Positions 36,390 to 43,180 of a DNA stretch of 43,180 bases are shown here, piece after piece. The notes under the pieces are model-generated. The model saw only the letters and a list, made by a program, of their open reading frames with translations. It searched no databases and was not told where the DNA came from. A program made the translations under genes and the position numbers. The stretch comes from [Flexibacter] sp. ATCC 35208 (GTDB lineage Bacteria; Bacteroidota; Bacteroidia; Chitinophagales; Chitinophagaceae): positions 1 through 43,180 of the forward strand of contig NZ_MTKN01000069.1 in NCBI RefSeq assembly GCF_001975825.1, in the 5' to 3' direction. Numbering within the stretch: the first letter of the stretch is position 1; every line of letters begins with the position of its first letter.

Positions 36390-36467
36390 AAAAAATCCCC
36401 TCCCGCCTGTAACATTCCCCCTTCCCCCCACACTAACTAAAAAAAACAATCACCTAAAAACCAAACT

Positions 36468-36968
36468 TTGCCCACCGAAAATGACTTCCTCACACTCCTG
36501 GATACCCACAAAGGCATCCTCCACAAGATCTCCAAAATGTACATGGAATCTCCTGAAGACCAACAGGACCTTTTTCAGGAAATCATTTACCAACTTTGGA
36601 AAAGCTACTCCTCCTTTTCCCACCAAAGCAAATTTTCCACCTGGATGTACCGCGTTGCCGTAAACACCGCCATCACCTTCTTCAAAAAAGAAAAGAGAAA
36701 ACCGCTTACCACCTCTTCAATCCCGGAAAACCTCCCAACTGAAGAAAGCGAAGCGATCTCCCAGGAACTAAAGCTATCTCACTTCTACAAAGCAGTACAG
36801 CAATTGGAAAAGATAGAAAAGGCCTTAATCTTTTATCATCTTGAAAACTACACCCATAAGGAAATAAGCCTCCAGCTAGGTATCAGTGAAGTAAACGCCA
36901 GAGTTAAGTTAAACAGAGCAAAAAATAAATTAAAAGAACTCATAAAAAATCAAGGATATGAATTTTGA
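36468..36968 (+). CDS. ECF-type RNA polymerase sigma factor
   Basis: A 166-residue sigma-70 family factor. Region 2 covers about residues 10-80 (ILHKISKMYMESPEDQQDLFQEIIYQLWKSY, then KFSTWMYRVAVNTA), region 4 about 105-160 (LEKIEKALIFYHLENYTHKEISLQLGISEVNARVKLNRAKNKLKE). I take TTG at 36468 as the start: the frame is closed by a stop at 36438 and there is no ATG between, while the next internal ATG would remove part of region 2. Its 3' end overlaps the next gene by 11 bases, so the two are translationally coupled. Target promoters unknown. Confidence 0.9.
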   Translation: MPTENDFLTLLDTHKGILHKISKMYMESPEDQQDLFQEIIYQLWKSYSSFSHQSKFSTWMYRVAVNTAITFFKKEKRKPLTTSSIPENLPTEESEAISQELKLSHFYKAVQQLEKIEKALIFYHLENYTHKEISLQLGISEVNARVKLNRAKNKLKELIKNQGYEF

Positions 36969-37557
36969 CGACATCCAGGCTGCCTGGAATCAGGAAGGCA
37001 ATGAAAACATCCAATTACCAGCCGCCCTCAGCGATCTCAAGGGCAAGAATTCCCCTGTAAAGAAAATAAGAAGTGCCATGCGTACAGAGTTGATCTTTCA
37101 ATTATTTGGAATGATCGTAGTGGGCTTTTCCCCTCAAATATTGGGTTTGCATAGCAACTTTCAGCTGGCTTTTTATATGACTTATGGTTTCCTGATCATC
37201 ATTTCAATCTATTATTTAATCCGGTTTTACTTCTTTTACAACCGTCTTTATAATTACACCCTCAACTCAAAAGAGAGTCTTTACAGCTTGTATTACGATA
37301 TAAAAGTAAATATTGAAATGTATAGGTCCTTCAATTATGCCCTGATACCAATTTTAGTGATAATGACTTCCCTCTATTTGGTAGCGAAAATTTCTTTAGC
37401 TTCCCTGATGGATCAAAGCCACCTGCTTACTTTAGGCGTTATCATTCTGGCGATATCTACAATAATAATATATGGATTTCTGGAATTTGGAATAAAACTT
37501 AGTTATGGGAGGTATCTTAAGGAGATCGGTTCTATCCTGGATCAGTTAAAGGAATAA
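36958..37557 (+). CDS. Four-helix membrane protein, candidate anti-sigma partner
   Basis: A 199-residue inner-membrane protein overlapping the sigma factor gene by 11 bases. A soluble N-terminal 45 residues (MNFDDIQAAWNQEGNENIQL...) precede four hydrophobic helices at about 50-70, 75-95, 125-150 and 155-180. I recognise no classical anti-sigma motif (no HxxxCxxC zinc site). In Bacteroidota, membrane proteins of this outline often follow ECF factors, and the overlap argues for a direct functional link, most simply holding the sigma factor inactive at the membrane. That role is inferred from position only. Confidence 0.75.
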   Translation: MNFDDIQAAWNQEGNENIQLPAALSDLKGKNSPVKKIRSAMRTELIFQLFGMIVVGFSPQILGLHSNFQLAFYMTYGFLIIISIYYLIRFYFFYNRLYNYTLNSKESLYSLYYDIKVNIEMYRSFNYALIPILVIMTSLYLVAKISLASLMDQSHLLTLGVIILAISTIIIYGFLEFGIKLSYGRYLKEIGSILDQLKE

Positions 37558-37759
37558 TGGAAGCTGTCCCTGAAGGGGTCAGCCCCTAGCAGGAAAGCAG
37601 GGTGTGTAAATGGAGGTTTAGTGCTTCTATCTCAACTAAATATTTATCAATAGGTTAAAACTCACGGACCCATGCAAGCATTCATTACCGATAGATATAC
37701 CTTCAACTGGTTGTTTGCCAGTGAATTATGTCTAAAAGATACTTTTTCCCTCAGCCTTC

Positions 37760-38569
37760 CTAAAACAAACTCTGCTGCGTCCTCGCATTCAGCGGCGTAT
37801 CATTTCCCAACGGCGGCAACGCCTGCCATTCCCAATGCGTATCCTTCTCCTTATGATCTGGCCGCAGCTTCGCTCCACGAATCGTATATACCGTATTATA
37901 TCTCAACTCATCCACCGGTATCTCATAATTCAACACTTCCCGCACCCCAGCCTCTGACAACTCCGGATCAATCCACTGTTTCGCCATCTCATGATGTACA
38001 AAAAGCGGCATCCGGTGTTTATTCTCCCCACTATTATGTATCTGCGCCATCAACTCATTCGCCGGACGCGTAATCAGGGTGTACGTACCTGCCTGAAGTA
38101 ACTCACCTGTGGCCGTATCAACCTCCGTACTCTCCTGGTACAATCCAGGCAAAAAGAACAAAGGCGTCTCCTTCATTTGCACCAGATAAGGCACCTTATT
38201 CTTCCACCCATTTATCTGCCGGTGCTCAAAAATCCCGCTCACCGGAATCAGACAACGGTTATTCCGGATCCTGTACCAATAAGACTTATGGTCATCCAGT
38301 ATCCGCTCACTTCTGGCATTTATCATCCCGGACCGCCTCGCCTTCCTTTCCTTCGGATCTTTTACATACAAAGGCGTCACACCCCATTCCATATTGGTCA
38401 GCTGTGGCGCCCCATCCTTCGTATTAATAACATAATACAATGGAAGCGCATGCCCCTCCACATGAATAAGCGCATCACTGTTCAATTCCATTTGCCTGTT
38501 ATCCTGAAGATTAGGAAAGATATCAAGCGTAAGTTGAATATTCGTATGAAAAGAGACATCGTAACACAT
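37760..38569 (-). CDS. SRAP-domain protein (YedK/HMCES family)
   Basis: A 269-residue protein starting MCYDVSF; after Met removal Cys2 is the conserved residue that forms a thiazolidine link with abasic sites in single-stranded DNA, shielding them during replication. Further family blocks: MINARSERI, RCLIPVSGIFEH with the conserved Glu, and HRMPLFV with the conserved His. An insertion of about 20 residues (HVEGHALPLYYV region) and a C-terminal extension are mild departures. It is 6 bases downstream of an unknown gene on the same strand; no lexA, imuA/imuB or dnaE2 is in view. Confidence 0.92.
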   Translation of the reverse strand: MCYDVSFHTNIQLTLDIFPNLQDNRQMELNSDALIHVEGHALPLYYVINTKDGAPQLTNMEWGVTPLYVKDPKERKARRSGMINARSERILDDHKSYWYRIRNNRCLIPVSGIFEHRQINGWKNKVPYLVQMKETPLFFLPGLYQESTEVDTATGELLQAGTYTLITRPANELMAQIHNSGENKHRMPLFVHHEMAKQWIDPELSEAGVREVLNYEIPVDELRYNTVYTIRGAKLRPDHKEKDTHWEWQALPPLGNDTPLNARTQQSLF

Positions 38570-38575
38570 AAAGGA

Positions 38576-39073
38576 TCATTTGATAATATCATAAAAAGGC
38601 ACTTCCAGCCGTTGTTTGCCTGTATTAATAATAGCCATCACACGGCCATAGCGGAGGTTAAAGTCAATATCCACACCCGTATCTCTGTCAGGTTTTAGCT
38701 GTGTCTGGCTACGGATATATTTCCGAACATCTTCAGCATAAACCTGTTGCATCTGCTTCGCCCAGTTCTTGTTTTTCAGAGAGTCGATATAAACCTGATA
38801 AGTTGAACCAGGTGCCAACAACGCCAACAGCTTATCCCGTTGTGCAGGTATTGACAAATCTACCGATTTACCTTCATTAGGCAATAGATGTGCTAAATGA
38901 TCTGCGGCATCTTCGGGATAACTATATCTTGTCGCCATAAAACCGGCTCCATTGATGATCCCTGTCCATTGAAACCGCTGTACGACCAAAATTGGTTCCC
39001 CCATCAGCAGCAATTGCTGAATTCTTTCTACAGTGAGTGGTTCAAAAGGATTGTATTGCTGTATGAGTGCCAT
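38576..39073 (-). CDS. Hypothetical protein upstream of the SRAP gene
   Basis: A 165-residue cytoplasmic protein I do not recognise, beginning MALIQQYNPFEPLTVERIQQLL. It is mixed alpha/beta with no membrane helix or signal, containing QRFQWTGIINGAGFMATRYSYPEDAADHLAHLLP and a later DTGVDIDFNLRYGRVMAIINTG. Only 6 bases separate its stop from the SRAP start, and the two probably share a transcript, so a role in DNA handling beside SRAP is a fair guess but no more. Confidence 0.7.
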   Translation of the reverse strand: MALIQQYNPFEPLTVERIQQLLLMGEPILVVQRFQWTGIINGAGFMATRYSYPEDAADHLAHLLPNEGKSVDLSIPAQRDKLLALLAPGSTYQVYIDSLKNKNWAKQMQQVYAEDVRKYIRSQTQLKPDRDTGVDIDFNLRYGRVMAIINTGKQRLEVPFYDIIK

Positions 39074-39262
39074 TGCACAAAATTGCGCATTTTAAGGATA
39101 AAATCAATTGAAGGTGTTTTAGGGGGAAAAAGATTGAACGTATCATTTCCAAAAAAACGACTGGAAGATTATAACTGGCAGACGATTTTTATTGTAAATC
39201 ACGCGGATTAAATTAATCGGTCACTTGTAAGAACAAACAATTTCAATGTTAAATATTCATCT

Positions 39263-39865
39263 GTGAAATGTATTGGAATAGAAATTGACTATGTTTACCA
39301 AATCAACGTAAATACCTTTTCTATGCCCGTTCATAGCGGATTCTATCAGTTTTATATTGTGTTTCTTCAGATGAAGAATGAGAATATATCTTTCAAAGAA
39401 ATAGTGGCAAGATTGAAACTCGTGCCAGCGGATATTCTTGATGATTGGAATAATAAATATGAAATTGAACACCCTTGTATTGATCTGGAACATTGCATGA
39501 GTGTAGAGATTTCACCGGAGGATAACCATGTTGGTCATTATCAAAAGTTCAATTTTGATAATACACTGGATGCCCTAAGATATGAACTCGATGAGTTGCT
39601 GAATGAAACGGCGCAAGGTATGCATGATACGAATGCCGGTGCTGATGATGAAGTTTTTTTGATTATGTTAGAGGAGACGACTTTGTTCTTTCATCGCTAT
39701 TTGACAAGTATCACCATTACGCCTATATCAGCGAATAACTACTGGATAGGTTTTTCGCTTAGTGAATCGTCTGGGAATCTTGTCAAGCAAGCGAAGAAAG
39801 TTATTCATTTTTATATGAAATGGATATTTACTAAGAAAATGCAGGTTGCGTTTAGCTGGAATTAA
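39263..39865 (+). CDS. Hypothetical protein (GTG start)
   Basis: A 200-residue acidic soluble protein of unknown family. The frame begins with GTG at 39263 (KCIGIEIDYVYQINVNTF...), with no in-frame ATG earlier; an internal Met 37 codons on would drop the first strands, which look structured. It contains LKLVPADILDDWNNKYE and HFYMKWIFTKKMQVAFSWN and lacks a signal peptide. Size and character are like orphan immunity-type proteins found in Bacteroidota accessory regions, but there is no toxin gene adjacent. It is followed by a clear terminator. Confidence 0.6.
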   Translation: MKCIGIEIDYVYQINVNTFSMPVHSGFYQFYIVFLQMKNENISFKEIVARLKLVPADILDDWNNKYEIEHPCIDLEHCMSVEISPEDNHVGHYQKFNFDNTLDALRYELDELLNETAQGMHDTNAGADDEVFLIMLEETTLFFHRYLTSITITPISANNYWIGFSLSESSGNLVKQAKKVIHFYMKWIFTKKMQVAFSWN

Positions 39866-39920
39866 GGGGTAGAAACTCATAACGACTATATAACAGAATT
39901 GCGCATATTTTCAAAATACT

Positions 39921-39962
39921 CGCCTTATTGATCTGAGGAAGATCAATAAGGCGATTTTCTTT
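39921..39962 (+). terminator. Terminator after the 200-residue hypothetical gene
   Basis: Perfect 13-bp stem CGCCTTATTGATC / GATCAATAAGGCG around TGAGGAA, followed by ATTTTCTTTT. Confidence 0.88.
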
Positions 39963-40052
39963 TTATCAGAATAATTCTTAAATTCAATCACAATCCATTG
40001 TTATGAAATTTGATCTTAGTCATTAGCGGTTTCCACGAACCTTTGCTCTGCT

Positions 40053-40358
40053 GCCTGGTCAAAAGATAGCATCGCCACCGTAATAGAAATTGAATAGTGA
40101 GAAGGGTTGTGGCAGGGTAAATAATTAAATCCGCCGGCCTGCTACCGAAACGAAATAATATTAGAACCCACTATAGACGATAGCGGTTTGTACACATATA
40201 TTTCAGCCTGGTCAAAAGATAGCATCGCCACCTTAATAGAAGTTGAATAGTGAGAAGGGTTGTGGCAGGGTAAATAATTAAATCCGCCGGCCTGCTACCG
40301 AAACGAAATAATATTAGAACCCGCTATAGACGATAGCGGTTTGTACACATATATTCCT
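40053..40358 (+). repeat. Two near-identical 153-bp tandem direct repeats upstream of trehalase
   Basis: Copies at 40053-40205 and 40206-40358 differ at only about five positions. Each ends with a hairpin: in copy 2 CCGCTAT-AGACG-ATAGCGG is perfect, in copy 1 one arm has a mismatch. A decayed third copy begins at 40359 (GCACAGTCAAAAGCCACCATC...) and runs to about 40435, just before the trehalase start; the tail of a fourth is visible at about 40017-40052 (TAGTCATTAGCGGTTT). No gene is encoded in the unit. Confidence 0.92.
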
Positions 40359-40442
40359 GCACAGTCAAAAGCCACCATCACCACTATTTATAGAAGAAGT
40401 GGCAGGAGAATTGCAGCAGGGTCATTAATTGAATAGAACAGT

Positions 40443-41999
40443 ATGAGAACAATACCTGTCATTTGCCTGATCGTACTCTTTGCAGCCTGTAGACCAACTG
40501 CCAAAGAGGAGTCTCCTGTCCAGCTATTTCCAGGGCTTTTTGAAGACGTACAATCAGCACATATTTTCCCGGATAGCAAAACCTTTGCAGATGCTATCCC
40601 GAAAAAGACACCCGGCGAGATAATGACTTCTTACAGAAGACAAAAACAACAGTCCTCCTTCCAGCTGGCGGATTTTGTAAATGACCATTTTACAATTCCT
40701 GTACCCGCTGCGGCTAATTATGTGACTGATACCACACAGGATGTATCTGCCCATATCCGTTCATTATGGAAGGTGTTGCAACGAACGCCTGATAAGCAGG
40801 AGACGGGCGGCTCGCTCATCCCTTTGCCACATCCGTACATTGTACCCGGTGGAAGATTCAGGGAAGTGTATTACTGGGATAGTTACTTCACCATGCTCGG
40901 TCTGAAAGAGGACGGTGATACAGCACAAATTGATAATATCATCCAAAACTTTGTATGGCTAATTGAGAACCATGGTAGTATTCCCAATGGCAATCGTACC
41001 TATTACCTGACACGTTCACAGCCACCTTTCTTCTCATTGATGCTGGAACTGGATAATCGTCCCGTTTCATTTTACCTGGATGCTTTGCAGAAAGAATATG
41101 ATTTCTGGATGCATTCCGCACAAAAGGAAACTGATGAACATGTGGTATATCTTCCAGACGGGCATAGGTTGAACAGGTATTTTGACAAAGGAACATGGCC
41201 ACGGGAAGAAGCATGGACGGAGGATATCCAGACTGCACAACGACCATTCAATAATAAATCCAAAGAAACGGTTTACAGGGAGCTGCGCTCCGGTGCTGAA
41301 ACCGGCTGGGATTTTAGTAGCCGATGGTTTGAAGATGGACATTCGTTGAAAACGATTCATGTGACGGATATTGTGCCTGTGGATCTGAATTGTTTAATGT
41401 ATCACCTGGAAATGACATTGGCAGCAGCTTATCGTGAAAAAGGGAATACTTCAAAAGCTGCAGAATTTGAAAAAGCGGCGAAACAAAGAGCAGATGATAT
41501 CATTAAATATTGCTGGGATGATAACAAGGGATGGTTCATGGATTATGATTTCAGGAAGAATGCTCAGACGGGCATCCCAAGTTTGGCGGGCATATATCCA
41601 TTGTTTTTTGGAATTGCTTCGCAGGCTCAGGCGGATAAGATGATGAGGGAATTGCAGGAGGAATTTTTGCAACCTGGTGGATTGGTGGCAACGCCTATAG
41701 AAACAGGGCAGCAATGGGATGCGCCGAATGGATGGGCACCATTGCACTGGATGGCGATTGCAGGTTTACTGAAATATAATAAGGATTCATTGGCGGGAGA
41801 GATTGCTTCAAGATGGTCGCATTTGAATATAAAGACTTTTAGGGCGACCGGAAAATTGTTAGAGAAGTATAATGTAGTGGATACGACGCTTGCTGGTGGG
41901 GGAGGAGAGTATCCGAACCAGGATGGGTTTGGTTGGACGAATGGCGTGTTGTTGAAGATTTTGCATATGCAGGAGAGGGGGGAGTTGAAGTATCCTTGA
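40443..41999 (+). CDS. treA: GH37 trehalase (exported lipoprotein)
   Basis: A 518-residue alpha,alpha-trehalase splitting trehalose into two glucoses, with lipobox LFAAC (Cys16), so membrane-anchored and outside the cytoplasm. Signature 1 is PGGRFREVYYWDSYF; signature 2 is QWDAPNGWAPLHW. The inverting pair should be Asp290 in ETGWDFSSRW and Glu474 in LLEKYNV. Length is full for the family. It is a single gene; its promoter and leader must lie in or beside the decayed third copy of the 153-bp repeat. The symbol follows the E. coli periplasmic enzyme. Confidence 0.95.
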   Translation: MRTIPVICLIVLFAACRPTAKEESPVQLFPGLFEDVQSAHIFPDSKTFADAIPKKTPGEIMTSYRRQKQQSSFQLADFVNDHFTIPVPAAANYVTDTTQDVSAHIRSLWKVLQRTPDKQETGGSLIPLPHPYIVPGGRFREVYYWDSYFTMLGLKEDGDTAQIDNIIQNFVWLIENHGSIPNGNRTYYLTRSQPPFFSLMLELDNRPVSFYLDALQKEYDFWMHSAQKETDEHVVYLPDGHRLNRYFDKGTWPREEAWTEDIQTAQRPFNNKSKETVYRELRSGAETGWDFSSRWFEDGHSLKTIHVTDIVPVDLNCLMYHLEMTLAAAYREKGNTSKAAEFEKAAKQRADDIIKYCWDDNKGWFMDYDFRKNAQTGIPSLAGIYPLFFGIASQAQADKMMRELQEEFLQPGGLVATPIETGQQWDAPNGWAPLHWMAIAGLLKYNKDSLAGEIASRWSHLNIKTFRATGKLLEKYNVVDTTLAGGGGEYPNQDGFGWTNGVLLKILHMQERGELKYP

Positions 42000-42066
42000 A
42001 AGGGGATGTAGACAAAAAATGAAATTGGTATTTATAACGATCACCATAAAAATATAAATTCTGATA

Positions 42067-42101
42067 GAGGGCAATACCAGCATCGACCTGTTATTGCCCT
42101 C
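42067..42101. other. Hairpin downstream of trehalase
   Basis: Perfect 10-bp stem GAGGGCAATA / TATTGCCCTC with a 15-base loop, 67 bases after the trehalase stop. No T run follows on the plus strand, so it is a weak terminator candidate or an mRNA-stabilising hairpin. Confidence 0.5.
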
Positions 42102-42255
42102 AAATAATACCAGCCCCAACATCCGCCATCGTTGCCGGGAACGATTGCGTAAATAAATCCCCGCTCTCTTATTCATTTATCCTGTATTTAATTGTAAAAT
42201 TGACATAGTTGCGCAGCTAAGATACCCTCATTTCTTAACCTCTTATTTCCTAGTT

Positions 42256-43134
42256 ATGAAGATCAATCTGATGATTGCCCTATTGGTATTAGCATGTACC
42301 AGCTGTAGCAAAAACGAAGATCAGGTGAAGCTGCCATCTCCTGTTTCCACTGCCGCAATCGGCGAAGTAACCGCTGCTGCTACCACTACTGTCACAACCG
42401 AAGCGGCTTTGAAAACAGCTGTAGCCAATGCTAAAGCAGGTGACGTCATCGCCATCAGCGGCACTATTAACCTGACCAGTACCCTACAATTACTCAATAG
42501 CGGTACTTCCAGTTCCAAGATCAATATTTATGGTGGAACACTTAATGCTGCCGGCGCTGGTAGTTGGGCTGTGAAAGTAAATGGTAGCTATTGGAATATC
42601 CAGAACATGCGCATTACCGGCGGCCCCTCTTCCGGTATCGTATTCCAGTCAGGAGGAAATAATTACGTGAACAACATCACTTCTGATTACAATGGGAATA
42701 CTGGTATCCAGGTGTACAATGGCGCCTATAATGTAAGTATTAATAATAGTTATTCTAATCAGAACTATGATGTATCTGCAGGCGGTGAAGATGCGGATGG
42801 CTTTGCATGTAAGCTGTCAAGTGGTACTGGTAATTCATTTACTGGTTGCTATGCTTCTTACAATTCAGATGATGGATGGGATCTGTATGGTAATCCAGCT
42901 CCTGTAAAGATCAGCGGTTGTACTGCGGAGCATAATGGTAAAGGTTCTAATGGTGATGGTAATGGGTTTAAGTTAGGTAGCTCTGGTCAGAGCATTGCAC
43001 ATACTATTACAAACTGTGTGGCGAATTATAACTCTCCGGGTTGGGGTTTTACAAGGAATGGTAATGCGAAGGGAGTGATTATTTATAGCGGTTTGAGTGG
43101 GACAGGTAATGCTGCCGGGTTAAGTGATTTGTAA
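42256..43134 (+). CDS. PL9-like right-handed beta-helix lipoprotein
   Basis: A 292-residue protein with lipobox ACTSC (Cys17) and an Ala/Thr-rich linker. The rest is a right-handed parallel beta-helix with Asn-ladder coils (GSYWNIQNMRITGG, GAYNVSINNSYSNQNYD). The segment EDADGFACKL...GNSFTGCYASYNSDDGWDLYG matches the calcium-binding and catalytic region of PL9-type polysaccharide lyases: acidic residues for calcium and a Lys as base (in ACKL). It is shorter than typical PL9 enzymes, having a single minimal helix. Substrate may be pectate or another uronate polymer. The stop is 46 bases before the window end. Confidence 0.8.
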   Translation: MKINLMIALLVLACTSCSKNEDQVKLPSPVSTAAIGEVTAAATTTVTTEAALKTAVANAKAGDVIAISGTINLTSTLQLLNSGTSSSKINIYGGTLNAAGAGSWAVKVNGSYWNIQNMRITGGPSSGIVFQSGGNNYVNNITSDYNGNTGIQVYNGAYNVSINNSYSNQNYDVSAGGEDADGFACKLSSGTGNSFTGCYASYNSDDGWDLYGNPAPVKISGCTAEHNGKGSNGDGNGFKLGSSGQSIAHTITNCVANYNSPGWGFTRNGNAKGVIIYSGLSGTGNAAGLSDL

Positions 43135-43180
43135 TGTCTTAGTGAATTGTTGATTGATAATAAATAAGAAACTCGCTTTT

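Larger units (their letters stand above)
39866..40442. other. Non-coding gap holding a terminator and a 153-bp repeat array
   Basis: About 580 bases without a gene. The left end holds the terminator of the 200-residue hypothetical gene; the right part is a 153-bp tandem direct repeat with decayed flanking copies that runs up to the trehalase start codon. Confidence 0.7.

Noticed and set aside
37565..37610. Small GC-rich inverted repeat after the membrane protein gene
   Set aside because: GGGG/CCCC arms around a short loop lack a T run and are too short to call with confidence.
37672..38073. Plus-strand open frame over the SRAP gene
   Set aside because: Pro/Ser/Thr-rich shadow of the SRAP coding strand; the SRAP protein has all family motifs.
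40053..40358. Insertion sequence or mobile element ends
   Set aside because: The copies are direct, contain no transposase frame and show no terminal inverted repeats with target duplications.

Overview
The window reads as a chromosomal segment of a Bacteroidota bacterium, most likely of the Chitinophaga type. The evidence is a SprB-repeat surface protein with a type IX secretion (T9SS) C-terminal domain, a solitary MacB/FtsX-type permease, tandem-domain universal stress protein, many lipoprotein or Sec-exported glycan hydrolases, a DUF6496 Lys/Ala-rich protein, weak ribosome-binding sites and moderate GC. No rRNA, tRNA, CRISPR array, integrase or complete insertion sequence was seen.

Layout. 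0.1-8.5 kb: UspA-like protein, GH32 fructanase behind a strong palindrome, a decayed DUF11 surface-protein gene, a MacB/FtsX permease, an orphan membrane histidine kinase and a histone-like Lys/Ala-rich protein. 8.7-15.8 kb: a GH92 protein full of internal repeats whose 3' end seeds a tandem array of about seven 65-69 bp units, a small lipoprotein, a GH89 alpha-N-acetylglucosaminidase and a glycine-zipper lipoprotein. 15.9-22.7 kb: PfkB sugar kinase, LLM flavin oxidoreductase, a single-domain response regulator and, divergent from it, a tight run of PAS-domain protein, acetate kinase and phosphoketolase, which together would turn sugar phosphates into acetyl phosphate and then acetate plus ATP. 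22.8-26.3 kb: GH128-like lipoprotein, AraC regulator, GH99-like lipoprotein with a beta-trefoil tail.

26.6-36.4 kb is the most interesting part: a SprB-repeat/T9SS protein followed by a 1831-residue exported protein with an N-terminal beta-rich region, a zincin motif, a hydrophobic pre-tail and a C-terminal nucleotidyltransferase-fold domain, then, after 3 bases, a small AT-rich gene. The arrangement is that of a polymorphic toxin with an adjacent immunity gene; the function is inferred, not shown. 36.4-43.2 kb: ECF sigma factor (TTG start) overlapping a four-helix membrane protein, an SRAP (YedK/HMCES-like) protein paired with an unknown protein, an unknown 200-residue protein, a 153-bp direct repeat in front of a GH37 trehalase, and a PL9-like beta-helix lipoprotein.

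The exported carbohydrate-active enzymes (GH32, GH92, GH89, GH128, GH99-like, GH37, PL9-like) stand as single genes with no SusC/SusD pair in view, so this is not a classical polysaccharide utilisation locus.
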